Positions 53,755-63,107 of a DNA stretch of 64,000 bases are shown piece by piece. Source of the DNA: JAGSOU01 sp049974865 (lineage in GTDB: Bacteria > Pseudomonadota > Alphaproteobacteria > Rhodobacterales > Rhodobacteraceae). The notes below the pieces were generated by a model, which did not search any database, was not told the origin of the DNA, and was given only the letters and a program-made list of their open reading frames with translations. How positions within the stretch are numbered: position 1 is the stretch's first letter; each line of letters begins with the position of its first letter. The DNA is taken from NCBI GenBank assembly GCA_049974865.1, contig JBNGCX010000001.1, forward strand, positions 1 to 64,000, given 5' to 3'. A program made the translations under genes and the position numbers.

Positions 53755-54549
53755 ATGCAGAGATTGAACGAAGCGCCGGATGCCGAGGCCCTGGTTGCCT
53801 TCGCATGCGGCCTTGCCGACCTGGCGGCGCCCATGTCGCTGGAGTTTTTCCGCACCCCGCTGGACGTCGAAACGAAGGCGGACCTGTCGCCGGTGACGCG
53901 GGCGGACCGGGCGATCGAGGCAGCCATGCGCGAGCGGATCGCCGAAACCTTTCCCTCCCATGGGATCTACGGCGAGGAGCATGGCAACGCCAATCTCGAC
54001 AGCACCCATGTCTGGGTTCTCGACCCGATCGACGGCACCAAGAGCTTCGTGACCGGAATGCCCACATTCGGCACGCTCATCGCGCATCTGGAGGAGGGGG
54101 TTCCGACGGTCGGGGTCATCTCCATCCCGCTCACCGGGGAATGCTGGGTGGGCCGTGCCGGCGACGCCACCCAATTCCTAGGCAAAGCCTGCCGCACCAG
54201 TGGCTGCACCCGCCTGCGCGATGCCAATGTCTACGCGACCTCACCCGACAACTTTGACGCGCACGGTCTGGAGGTCTTCGAGTATGTCACGGCCGGCGCC
54301 GCGATGCGCCGCTTCGGCGGGGACTGCTACAGCTACGGGCTTTTGGCCTCCGGCCATGTGGACGCGGTGATAGAAATGAACCTCCAGCCCTATGATTTCC
54401 TGGCGCTCGTACCGGTCGTCGAAGGCGCCGGCGGGGTGATCACAGATTGGGAGGGGCGGCCGCTCGGCCTCGGGTCCGACGGGCATGTTATCGCCGCAGC
54501 GACACCTGCGCTGCATGCCGAGATACTCGGGGCTATCAGTCTCGCGTGA
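53755..54549 (+). CDS. Inositol monophosphatase/HisN-family phosphatase
   Basis: 264 residues. Metal-binding motifs GEEHG (73-77) and LDPIDGTKSF (89-98) and a C-terminal YDFLALVPVVEGAGG, where the usual PWD is YD, as in HisN-type proteins. It dephosphorylates a phosphomonoester; histidinol phosphate is possible. Next to ABC importers it may process an imported organophosphate. Confidence 0.9.
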   Translation: MQRLNEAPDAEALVAFACGLADLAAPMSLEFFRTPLDVETKADLSPVTRADRAIEAAMRERIAETFPSHGIYGEEHGNANLDSTHVWVLDPIDGTKSFVTGMPTFGTLIAHLEEGVPTVGVISIPLTGECWVGRAGDATQFLGKACRTSGCTRLRDANVYATSPDNFDAHGLEVFEYVTAGAAMRRFGGDCYSYGLLASGHVDAVIEMNLQPYDFLALVPVVEGAGGVITDWEGRPLGLGSDGHVIAAATPALHAEILGAISLA

Positions 54550-54598
54550 GGCCCGGCACCTGTGGGCGCGTGGTGAACGTGCCAGACATTCCGGCAGA

Positions 54599-56095
54599 TC
54601 AGGCCGGCCGATCACCACCGAGCACCAGACTCAACACGATGAACATCAGGGCCGAGAGGAGGGCCGCGGCCGGCACGGTAATGATCCAGGCGGCGACGAT
54701 GGTCATGAAATGCGACCGGCGCACCAGTTTCCGCCGCCGGCGCTCTTCGGCGGCCAGGCGCTTGGATGTCGGCCGGTTCTGATTGATCACGCGCGCGCGC
54801 CGCTCCGCGTGCCATTCGCGGAAGAAACCGACGCCGAACACCCCGCCCACGGCGATGTGGGTGGAGCTGACCGGCAGGCCCAGCCAGGAAGCGATGATCA
54901 CCGTGACCGCGGCCGAAAGCGAGACGCAGTAGGCGCGCATCGGGTTGAGTTTGGTGATCTGGTTGCCGACCATGCGGATCAGCTTTGGCCCGAACAGGAT
55001 CAGGCCGATGGAAATGCCAAGGGCGCCGATCACCATCACCCAGGCCGGGATGGCGACCTTTCCCGAAAAGGCGCCGAATTCCTGCACGTGCACAATGGCG
55101 GCGAGCGGCCCAACGGCATTCGCCACGTCATTGGCGCCATGCGCGAAGGACAGCAGCGCCGCTGACAGGACAAGCGGAAAACCGAAAAGCGCCTTGAGCG
55201 ACCTGTTGCGGTTTTCCATCCCCTCCGACTGGCGCCGGATCAGCGGAACCGAGGCGAAGTAGCACAGGACGCCCACGGCCAGACCGATCAGCAGGGCGGT
55301 CTGGATGTCGATATGCACGATGCGCTTGAGCCCTTTCAGGGCTAGGTAAGAGGCGAATGCCGCCGCCATGACACCGATCAGAACCGGCACCCAGGTGCGC
55401 GCCGCCGCGATCTTGTCGTCGCGATAGATGATGCGCCACTTGATGAAGGCCAGGAACGCTGCCGCGATGATCCCGCCCAAAAGCGGGGAAATCACCCAGC
55501 TTGCCGCGATCGCGCCCATGGTCGGCCAGTTCACGGCGGAAAAGCCCGCGGCCGCAATGCCCGCCCCCATGACGCCGCCCACGACCGAATGGGTCGTGGA
55601 AACCGGCGCGCCGATCCAGGTTGCAAGGTTGACCCAGATCGCGGCGGACAGGAGGGCGGACATCATCGCCCAAGTGAATACCCGCGCGTTCGCCACGCCC
55701 GCGGGATCGATGATGCCCTTGGAAATCGTGGAGACCACGTCGCCGCCGGCCAGCAGGGCGCCTGTGCTTTCGCAGATCGCGGCGATGGCGATGGCGCCCA
55801 GCATGGACAGCGCATTTGCGCCCACGGCGGGGCCCATGTTGTTGGCCACGTCATTGGCGCCGATATTCAGCGCCATATAGGCGCCGAAGGCGGCCGCGGC
55901 GACGACGAAGAGCGCGCCGGGTGCTTGGCCGGTGATCACGCCCGCGGCGAGCGTCGCGATGACCACGAACACAAGTGAGACGCCGACACCGACCAGCGGC
56001 CGGGACACGTACATGGTGGCGTATTCGACGCGAGAGATCCGGTTCAGATCCTTGTCCAGCGTTCGCCACTGGTGATCATCGGTAGCTGTGGACAC
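54599..56095 (-). CDS. PiT family inorganic phosphate transporter
   Basis: 498 residues, 10-12 membrane helices. Two PiT signatures are present: GANDVANNMGPAVG at 79-92 and GANDVANAVGPLAA near 322. Start GTG at 56095. Exchanges phosphate with cations. It converges with the phosphatase gene and is divergent in function from ABC Pst uptake. Confidence 0.93.
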   Translation of the reverse strand: MSTATDDHQWRTLDKDLNRISRVEYATMYVSRPLVGVGVSLVFVVIATLAAGVITGQAPGALFVVAAAAFGAYMALNIGANDVANNMGPAVGANALSMLGAIAIAAICESTGALLAGGDVVSTISKGIIDPAGVANARVFTWAMMSALLSAAIWVNLATWIGAPVSTTHSVVGGVMGAGIAAAGFSAVNWPTMGAIAASWVISPLLGGIIAAAFLAFIKWRIIYRDDKIAAARTWVPVLIGVMAAAFASYLALKGLKRIVHIDIQTALLIGLAVGVLCYFASVPLIRRQSEGMENRNRSLKALFGFPLVLSAALLSFAHGANDVANAVGPLAAIVHVQEFGAFSGKVAIPAWVMVIGALGISIGLILFGPKLIRMVGNQITKLNPMRAYCVSLSAAVTVIIASWLGLPVSSTHIAVGGVFGVGFFREWHAERRARVINQNRPTSKRLAAEERRRRKLVRRSHFMTIVAAWIITVPAAALLSALMFIVLSLVLGGDRPA

Positions 56096-56147
56096 GATCT
56101 TGTTTCCGCTCTCGTTTCCTGTTGGCGGGCGCGTGCGGCCCTGGTGC

Positions 56148-56615
56148 TCAGCCGAGTTGCCCGGGCGTGAGGTTCGTCAGCAGATCCTTGAGGCTCGGCT
56201 CGTCCACGGCTTCGGCCGCTTCGGCCGGAGACATCCATTTGCGGCGGCGCTCGGACACTTCGGGGAAGGCGTCATAGAGCTTCTCGACCTCGATCGCGAA
56301 TACATCGACATCCGTCTTCACCGGCACCCCGCCTTTCATGCGCTTGGCATAGCGATATCGGCCGATCCTCTCGGGCCGCCCTGGCCGGGCCTTCACGCCG
56401 CCTTCCTCCCAGGCCTCTTCCACCGCGACGCCGGAGGCGTCAAGGCCACGTTTCGGCCATCCCTTGGGCAGGATCCAGCGCCCGGTGTCCCTGGAAGTGA
56501 TCATGAGGATTTCCGGTTGATCCGCCTTCTTGCGGTAACACAGCGCGGCGACCTGAAAACGCGTGGGGCGCCACAGAAGTGGACGGAGGACTGTTTCCCA
56601 AAATTTCGTCAGCAT
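56148..56615 (-). CDS. Nudix hydrolase (diphosphoinositol-polyphosphate-hydrolase-like)
   Basis: 155 residues. Nudix box in GWPKRGLDASGVAVEEAWEE with the second E pair, and the DTGRWILPKGWP entry. The start at 56615 (MLTKFWETVLRPLLW) is picked by homology; in-frame ATGs at 56636 and 56648 and an open frame to 56741 exist. Hydrolyses a nucleoside or inositol diphosphate; substrate unknown. Confidence 0.85.
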   Translation of the reverse strand: MLTKFWETVLRPLLWRPTRFQVAALCYRKKADQPEILMITSRDTGRWILPKGWPKRGLDASGVAVEEAWEEGGVKARPGRPERIGRYRYAKRMKGGVPVKTDVDVFAIEVEKLYDAFPEVSERRRKWMSPAEAAEAVDEPSLKDLLTNLTPGQLG

Positions 56616-56904
56616 TCCTTTGCCCCAAATTCGCATAAGGGCGCTCATATCACCGAGAAGACAACTGCTGCAACGCCGCTCGGGGAAACGGGGTGAAGGC
56701 TTGGGCTGGATCGTGCGGCTGGATTTCCGAACCGCAGTCACAGAGGCGGAGCGCGGTCTCGGCCCTTCATGTGTCCGATCCGGTCATGCGCGGGCGCGGT
56801 GCGGCGGCGCATTCGCCTCGGCGGCCACCGTTCCAGCGTGCCGTGGGCGGGGTCAAGCGTGGCGATAGTTTCGGGGTGAACAGCCGATATCCGGAGTGTT
56901 CAGT
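56616..56904. other. Intergenic region without a visible gene
   Basis: 289 bp between two leftward genes. No promoter, hairpin or frame with a ribosome site stands out. Confidence 0.4.
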
Positions 56905-57504
56905 TCAGACCAGGATCGTTTCCTGCCCATGCGCGACGCGTATGACGGTGCCTTGCGTGGAACTGAGTTCGTAAAGGCGGTCTTCGGGGAGCCCGGTGAT
57001 CAGGCCGCGCAGCGCGATCAGGCTGACCTTGTGAGATACGATGACAGTCGGGCGAGTCAGATGTGCCAGGAAATCCCGCAAACGTTCTTGCAGCGCGCGC
57101 AGGCCCTCGCCGCCCGGAGCGTTCAGATAGAGATCCAGGTCACGTGTGCAGGACGCCGCAAGCGCGGGGTCGCGGGCCGTCCTTTCCGCGTGTGTCAGGC
57201 CTTCCCACGTGCCACAGTTGATTTCCATCAGGCGCGGATCCGTATCGAAAAAACGCCCGCCAAAGGCGATCTCAGCGGTTTTCCGGGTGCGCCCCAGCGG
57301 GCTGCTCACGAGATCGAATCCACCGCTCCTCGGCGACAGTCGATTGATGATATCCGCCTGCCGCCGGGCTTGTTGCCGGCCGAGCGCGGTCAGATCCGAG
57401 TCCAGCTGCCCCTGAATCCGACCCGCCCTGTTCCATTCGGTTTCGCCATGGCGCAAGAGGTAGACCTCATGCGCCGTGGTGACCGGGTCCGGACGCGCCG
57501 TCAC
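56905..57504 (-). CDS. Histidine phosphatase (phosphoglycerate-mutase-like) family protein
   Basis: 199 residues. LLRHGETEWN (about 16-25) with the catalytic His19 and a second IVSHKVSLIALRG. It removes or transfers phosphate on small substrates. GTG at 57504 overlaps the ATPase stop by 4 bp (GTGA), so it is translated with the importer. Confidence 0.92.
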   Translation of the reverse strand: MTARPDPVTTAHEVYLLRHGETEWNRAGRIQGQLDSDLTALGRQQARRQADIINRLSPRSGGFDLVSSPLGRTRKTAEIAFGGRFFDTDPRLMEINCGTWEGLTHAERTARDPALAASCTRDLDLYLNAPGGEGLRALQERLRDFLAHLTRPTVIVSHKVSLIALRGLITGLPEDRLYELSSTQGTVIRVAHGQETILV

Positions 57505-58553
57505 AGGACGACCGCGCTGGACGTATTGGCGACCAGATGCACCGACGCGCCGGGGTCGAACCAGTCCTGGCCGGCGCTGTGGCTTTGGTCCACGACGATC
57601 TCGGTCCCGCCGGCCTGCACAAGATAGCGAATCTGGCTGCCCAGGAATTCCCGGTGCATCACCTCTCCCGGCAAGGAGTTCTCGACCTGCGCCCGGCCGA
57701 TGGAAATGTTCTGTGGGCGCAGCACGATATTCGTTCCACTGTGCCCGCCGCCCGGCGGAAGGCTCAGCGCATCGCCGGTCCTCGTCAGGAACCGGGCCGC
57801 GTCGCCGTCGATCTCGACCCGGCCTTCGAGGATGTTCGCCGTCCCCAGGAAATTGGCGACGAAGAGGTTCCCGGGCTGGTCGTAGAGCTCCTGCGGACTG
57901 CCGACCTGCTGGATCACGCCGCCGTCCAGCACCGCCATCCGGTCCGAGGTGGTGTTTGCCTCTTCCTGATCGTGTGTCACGAAGATCGTGGTCAGGCCGA
58001 GTTGACGTTGCAGGCGCAGCAGTTCGCGGCGCATTTGAACGCGCAAGGAGGCGTCGAGGTTCGAAAGCGGCTCGTCCAGCAACAGGACCTCGGGCTCGAC
58101 CACGACCGTGCGCGCCAGCGCGATCCGCTGTTGCTGCCCGCCCGACAGTTGGTTGGGCATACGATCCGCCAGATGGGCAAGTCCCACGAGATCGAGCGCG
58201 GCATCGACCTTGGGCTTGATCTGCGCCGAGGGAACGCGGCGCTCCTTCAGGCCGAACCCCACGTTTTCGCGGACGCTCATATGCGGCCAGAGCGCGTAGG
58301 ACTGAAACACCATCCCCACGTTCCGCTTCCACGGGGCGAGCCCGACAACGTCGCGGCCGCCGATCAGGATGCGCCCCTTGGGCGCCGGCCCAAACCCGGC
58401 GATGGCGCGCAGGAGCGTGGATTTGCCCGAGCCCGACGGTCCGAGAAAGGCGAAGAACTCTCCCGCCCGAATGTCGAGGTTCACCCCCTTCAGAACCTCG
58501 GTTTTCCCGAAGGACAGATGGAGGTCTTCGATTTCAATGCCAGCTTTGTTCAT
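57501..58553 (-). CDS. ABC transporter ATP-binding protein
   Basis: 350 residues. Walker A GPSGSGKST (38-46), signature LSGGQQQR, Walker B VLLLDEP, and a TOBE C-terminus. FbpC/PotA class. Belongs to the 57.5-61.7 kb importer. Confidence 0.94.
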   Translation of the reverse strand: MNKAGIEIEDLHLSFGKTEVLKGVNLDIRAGEFFAFLGPSGSGKSTLLRAIAGFGPAPKGRILIGGRDVVGLAPWKRNVGMVFQSYALWPHMSVRENVGFGLKERRVPSAQIKPKVDAALDLVGLAHLADRMPNQLSGGQQQRIALARTVVVEPEVLLLDEPLSNLDASLRVQMRRELLRLQRQLGLTTIFVTHDQEEANTTSDRMAVLDGGVIQQVGSPQELYDQPGNLFVANFLGTANILEGRVEIDGDAARFLTRTGDALSLPPGGGHSGTNIVLRPQNISIGRAQVENSLPGEVMHREFLGSQIRYLVQAGGTEIVVDQSHSAGQDWFDPGASVHLVANTSSAVVL

Positions 58554-58571
58554 TGTCCTACCCTCCCGGCC

Positions 58572-60320
58572 TTAGTGCACATCGCCGGATGCTTTGAGTT
58601 TCTTGTCACGTTCGATGATGACCTGCGAGACGAGCGTGCCGACGGCCACGACGACCACCGCCACGATGCCAAGGGCGGCCCCCGCACCACGTCCCGAGGG
58701 GGTCTGCATGAACAGGTAGATGCCATAGGCCAGCGGCGCATCGCTGTTGGAACTCACCAGCATGATCGTGGCGGACAGCTCCACGGCCGCGGTGGCAAAG
58801 CTGGTTACGAAACCCGCCATGATGCCCCCGGTCATCAGCGGCACCACGATCCTCTGGATCGTGCGGCGTTTGCGGGCGCCGAGGATCTCGGCGGCCTCCT
58901 CAAGCGCGAGGCTCACCTGTTGCAGGGCGGCCGTGCAGGCCCGCAGGGCATAGGGCAGCCGCCGGATCATCAGCGCAAGCGCGATGATCACCCACCAGCT
59001 TGCCAGCGGCTCGCCGACGAAGGGCACCTCGATGCTGTGGAAGGTTCGCAGGTAGCCGATGCCCAGAACGACCCCCGGCACCGCCAGCGCGGCCGTGGCG
59101 AGATAATCCAGCCCCTTGCGCCCGAAGATGCCCGTGCGCAACACGATATAGGCAATTGCCGTGCCGATGATCACGTCGAGCGTCGCCGCGATCCCCGCGT
59201 AAAGGATCGTGTTCATGATGAAGGTCTTGGAGCCTTCCCACATGGTCACGTAGTTCTGCAGGGTGTAGCCGTCGGGCAAGGGCGCAAAGCTCCAGATCGT
59301 GCCGAATGACAGAAGCGTCAGGCCGATATGGGGCGAAAGCACCATCAGCAGGATGAAGATCACCACGCCATAGGCCAGAACCTTTTCGCCGGGCTTCAGG
59401 CTGCGCTTGGCCATGCCGCCGCCGCCTTTCTGGACGGTGGCGTAATCCTTGCCCCGCATGACCAGGAACGAGGCCCAGAGCGAGAGGATCGAAAAGACCA
59501 CGAGGATCACCGAGATCACGTAGCCCATCGGGTCGCTGATGCCCACGCCGGAAATCCGGAGATAGGCCTGGGGGGCGAGCATGTTGTTGACGTTCAGCAG
59601 CAGCGGCGTTCCCAGGTCGTCAAAGACCTTGATGAACACCAGCGCGGCCCCCGCGACATAGCCCGGCATGGCCAGCGGAAACACGATCCGGCGGAAAAGC
59701 CGCATCCCGTGGGAGCCCAGGTTCTGCGCGGCTTCCTCCATCGACCGGTCGATATTGCGCAGGGACGCCGACAGGTTGATCAGGATGAAGGGGAAATAGT
59801 GGATCGACTGCACCAGGATCACGCCGTTCAGCCCTTCCATGAAGGGAATGGAAATGCCGAACCGGTCGCGCAACAGCAGGTTCACCGTCCCGTTGCGGCC
59901 AAAGATCAGTTGCATTGCGACGGCCCCCACGAAGGGCGGCATGATCAGCGGGATGAAGCCCAGGCTCTGGATCAGGATCGAGCCCGAGAAATGGAACCGC
60001 GTGGTGATATAGGCCAGCGGCAGCGCGATGACCGTCGCCACGACCACCGACATGGCCGAGACATAAAAGGAATTCCAGAAACTTTCCCGGAACAGGGACG
60101 TCCGGAAGAAGTCCACGAAATTCTGCAATGTCGCCGCGCCGGTTGCAGGGTCCTGGAAGGCGACAAAGACGACCTGCGCGACGGGAACCAGCAGAAGGCC
60201 GATCAAAAGAAGCGCGATGAACAGGGCGGCGGTGTGCAGTCCGGTGAGTCGCGGAAACAGCCAACCGGGCAAACGATCCGCAAGACCTGCCGCGGCAAGA
60301 GAGCTTTGCGTGCGTGACAT
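58572..60320 (-). CDS. ABC transporter permease (two fused permease domains)
   Basis: 582 residues with about 12 membrane helices and two EAA loops (SMEEAAQNLGSHGMRLFRRI; LEEAAEILGARKRRTIQRI). The ATG at 60320 is used; the frame remains open to a GTG at 60347. Fused AfuB/FbpB-type permease. Confidence 0.92.
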   Translation of the reverse strand: MSRTQSSLAAAGLADRLPGWLFPRLTGLHTAALFIALLLIGLLLVPVAQVVFVAFQDPATGAATLQNFVDFFRTSLFRESFWNSFYVSAMSVVVATVIALPLAYITTRFHFSGSILIQSLGFIPLIMPPFVGAVAMQLIFGRNGTVNLLLRDRFGISIPFMEGLNGVILVQSIHYFPFILINLSASLRNIDRSMEEAAQNLGSHGMRLFRRIVFPLAMPGYVAGAALVFIKVFDDLGTPLLLNVNNMLAPQAYLRISGVGISDPMGYVISVILVVFSILSLWASFLVMRGKDYATVQKGGGGMAKRSLKPGEKVLAYGVVIFILLMVLSPHIGLTLLSFGTIWSFAPLPDGYTLQNYVTMWEGSKTFIMNTILYAGIAATLDVIIGTAIAYIVLRTGIFGRKGLDYLATAALAVPGVVLGIGYLRTFHSIEVPFVGEPLASWWVIIALALMIRRLPYALRACTAALQQVSLALEEAAEILGARKRRTIQRIVVPLMTGGIMAGFVTSFATAAVELSATIMLVSSNSDAPLAYGIYLFMQTPSGRGAGAALGIVAVVVVAVGTLVSQVIIERDKKLKASGDVH

Positions 60321-60401
60321 GTGAGGGGCTTTCGTTGGGGCCGTCACCGCGCAAGACGCGCGATGACAGCCACGCCCGGACGCTTGTCCGGACGGGGAGG
60401 A

Positions 60402-61724
60402 TTACAAGGAGGCAGCCTTTTCGGCCAGTTCCTTGGCGCGGGCGTAGTTCTGCACCACCATCGCGTCCCATTGCTGTTCGATCTCGGCCTGGCGTGCGCC
60501 CACTTCATCCGTGGCTTTCTTGCGCTTCTTGGTGAAGATCGCGGCGAACTCGGGATCCATGCTCTTGGCCTCGTCGATCGGGTTGGCGTTGATCAGTGCG
60601 CGGGCTTCGGCGATCAGGGCCTTGGCCTCGGCGTTGTCGCCATTGCCGTGCTTGGCCTCGGCAAGCTGCACGGCGCGTACGGCGTCACGCAGATCGTCGA
60701 GGCGGTAGGTGATCATCACGTCGAACAGGGAATTCACGAGGTTGTAGCGTGCGCCCGACTTCTCGACGTCGAATTTCACGGCTGCGCCGATAGAACTGTC
60801 TTCGAACGGGTTCGGGAACCCCTCGGGCGCCTTCGCGTAGGTCGCCGGATTGATCGGCAGACGCATGATCGCCGGATCGAACAACACCTCCTGACCTTCC
60901 GGCGAGAGCAAGTATTCGATAAAGGTCACCGCCCCTTCATGGTTCGGCGCGTTCTTCACCACGGCCACATTCGCCGGAACCAGCGCCGTCACGGTCGGAT
61001 AGGCGAAATCCACCGGGAAGCCCGAGGCCTTCGACGAGAACCCGAAGAAATCGATCACGACGCCCAGGCCGAAATTGCCGGTGTTGACCCCATCGGGCAC
61101 GCCGAAGCTGCGCTCGGTCACGGTGTTGAAATTGCCGGCGATCCACTTCCACTTGGACCAGCCGTCGTCCCAACCGTCACCCTGCAGAAGCGTCTCGACC
61201 GTCAGGTGCGTGGTGCCCGAACGCGATGGCGCCGACATGCCGACATGGCCGTGGTATTCGGCCTTGGCCAGGTCGCCCCATTCTTTCGCCGGCGCCAGGC
61301 CATTGGCCTTCAGGTAGCGTTCGTTCCACATGATGCCGTAGCCGGCCGCGGCAAAGCCGAAATACGTGCCGTCGGTGTCGTTCATGGGATAGGCGCCGAT
61401 CTTGGCGGGGATGCCAGATGCCTTGGGGGAGACGCTGGCCAAAAGGCCGTTCGATTTCAACACTTCGAACGCATCCGGAGCCGAAGCCCAGAAAATGTCG
61501 GACGTGTTCGATCCGGCGGTTTCCTGAATGAACTTCACACCGGATGACGTGCTCTTGTTCAGGATTTCCAGATCATACGCAGGATGCGCGGCCTCGAATG
61601 CGGCTTCGATCGGCCCGGTCATCGAATCCGGAAAGGACGTGATGACGGTGACGGTGCCTTCGGCGGCCGCGCCCGTTGCCGTCAGGGTGATCGCGGCGAT
61701 GGACGCGTAAAGTGACTTTTTCAT
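60402..61724 (-). CDS. ABC transporter periplasmic substrate-binding protein
   Basis: 440 residues with an N-terminal signal peptide (AAITLTATGAAAEG). Mature start VTVITSFPDSMTGPIEAAFE resembles AfuA/PgtC-type binding proteins. GGGAGGTAACC ribosome site before the ATG. First transporter gene after the two-component system. Confidence 0.91.
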   Translation of the reverse strand: MKKSLYASIAAITLTATGAAAEGTVTVITSFPDSMTGPIEAAFEAAHPAYDLEILNKSTSSGVKFIQETAGSNTSDIFWASAPDAFEVLKSNGLLASVSPKASGIPAKIGAYPMNDTDGTYFGFAAAGYGIMWNERYLKANGLAPAKEWGDLAKAEYHGHVGMSAPSRSGTTHLTVETLLQGDGWDDGWSKWKWIAGNFNTVTERSFGVPDGVNTGNFGLGVVIDFFGFSSKASGFPVDFAYPTVTALVPANVAVVKNAPNHEGAVTFIEYLLSPEGQEVLFDPAIMRLPINPATYAKAPEGFPNPFEDSSIGAAVKFDVEKSGARYNLVNSLFDVMITYRLDDLRDAVRAVQLAEAKHGNGDNAEAKALIAEARALINANPIDEAKSMDPEFAAIFTKKRKKATDEVGARQAEIEQQWDAMVVQNYARAKELAEKAASL

Positions 61725-61830
61725 GGTTACCTCCCATTTGACTGCGCTCCTCCAGCGCATGAGGAAGGGTTCGCCAAGTGCCGCGACCGCGCAAATTTTC
61801 TCATAACTCCGCAGTTTTTCCCGTGTTTGT

Positions 61831-61865
61831 GTCGATTTCGACCCGCGGAATGGGTCGGTTTTGAC
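61831..61865. promoter_or_regulatory. Symmetric palindrome between the response-regulator and binding-protein genes
   Basis: CGACCC (61839-61844) and GGGTCG (61852-61857), with outer GTC (61831-61833) and GAC (61863-61865), form a symmetric site 106 bp upstream of the binding-protein start and directly after the regulator stop. Candidate binding site for the response regulator; a terminator is less likely. Confidence 0.45.
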
Positions 61866-63107
61866 CTAGTCTGACAGGCCCATGGCCTTCATCCGCAGAT
61901 AAAGCCGCTTGCGCGGAATCGACAAGAGCGCCGCCGCCTCGCCTTTGCGCCCCCCGGTCTCGACCAGCGCGTGTTCCAGAAGCGAGCGTTCAAAGTTTTT
62001 CATAGCCTCTTCGTAGGAGGGGTAGCCCCCCTCGGGCGTCGCCCGTCTCTGCGTGCTCAAGTCGACAGGCAAGCCAAGGACCATCCGTTCCGCCACGTTG
62101 CGTAACTCGCGCACGTTCCCGGGCCAGGGATACTTGCGAAAGGGCTCCAGCATCTCCTTGGTGACCTGGGGCAGTTTCCCGTCGAACCGCTGGGCCGCGT
62201 CTCGCAGAAAGGTCTCGAGAAGCACGAACACATCCTTCTCGCGGTCGCGAAGCGGCGGCAACTCGATGGGCGCGGTGCTGACCAGGTAATACAGCTCTTC
62301 GCTGAGCGTCCCGGCCTGCAGTGGCGTTTCGAGATGCCCAGTGATCGAGGTCACGATGCGGGCGCGCCTCTTGCGGCGCAGGTAGTCTGCCAGAACGCTC
62401 TGTGCTGCCGCGTCCAGTTGGTGCAGTCCGCGCAGGAAAAACGTCCCGTCCGGGCCCGCATCGTCCAGAGCCTCGCGCAGGCTGGCCTCCGACACGGTGG
62501 CGCAGTTGATCGCCGAATAGTCGCCGGTCACCTCGGAGAAGTCGTGCAACGCGCGCGCCGCCAGTTCCTTGCCCGTCCCCGGTTCGCCGCACAACGTCAC
62601 CGTGAGCGGCAGTGGCGCAACGCTCAGAAGCTGTTTGCGGCAGGCTTTCATGGCCGCGGATTTGCCAATCAGGCGGGTGCGCATATCCCCGAAACGCGCG
62701 ACCCGGCGGCGGAGCCTCCGGTTCTCGAGGACCAGTCTGCGAGCGCCCAGCGTCCGGTTCAGGAGGCTGAGCAGATAATCCGGCTGCACCGGTTTTTCGA
62801 GAAAGTCATAGGCTCCGGCCTTGACCGCCGCGATGGCCATGCGCACGTCGCCATGGCCGGTCATCATCAACAGCGGAACCTCGGGCGCGGCCTCGCGGGC
62901 GGCCTGGAGCACCGCGAACCCGTCCATCCCCTGCATCCGCACATCGCAGAGAACCACGCCACTCCATTCCGGGTCGAGCGCCTCGAGCATTTTGTCCCCC
63001 CGCTCGAATGCGCGCGTGGCAAAGCCCTCGCCTTCGAGGAACTCCTTGGTTGCCTCGCGGAAATCCCGGTCGTCGTCGACCAGGAAAATCTTGTGCTTTT
63101 CTGTCAT
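61866..63107 (-). CDS. NtrC-family response regulator lacking the GAFTGA loop
   Basis: 413 residues. Receiver with Asp55 and Lys105; AAA+ domain with Walker A GEPGTGKE (174-181), but the stretch that should hold ELFGHEKGAFTGA is missing between residues 200 and 222, and Walker B is GTFFLRGL instead of GTLFLDEI. Conserved WPGNVREL (328-335) and a Fis-type HTH (387-408) remain. It probably does not activate sigma-54. Confidence 0.93.
   Translation of the reverse strand: MTEKHKIFLVDDDRDFREATKEFLEGEGFATRAFERGDKMLEALDPEWSGVVLCDVRMQGMDGFAVLQAAREAAPEVPLLMMTGHGDVRMAIAAVKAGAYDFLEKPVQPDYLLSLLNRTLGARRLVLENRRLRRRVARFGDMRTRLIGKSAAMKACRKQLLSVAPLPLTVTLCGEPGTGKELAARALHDFSEVTGDYSAINCATVSEASLREALDDAGPDGTFFLRGLHQLDAAAQSVLADYLRRKRRARIVTSITGHLETPLQAGTLSEELYYLVSTAPIELPPLRDREKDVFVLLETFLRDAAQRFDGKLPQVTKEMLEPFRKYPWPGNVRELRNVAERMVLGLPVDLSTQRRATPEGGYPSYEEAMKNFERSLLEHALVETGGRKGEAAALLSIPRKRLYLRMKAMGLSD

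Noticed and set aside
61725..61830. Sigma-54 promoter upstream of the binding-protein gene
   Set aside because: No GG-N10-GC arrangement was found at a suitable place, in keeping with the regulator lacking GAFTGA.
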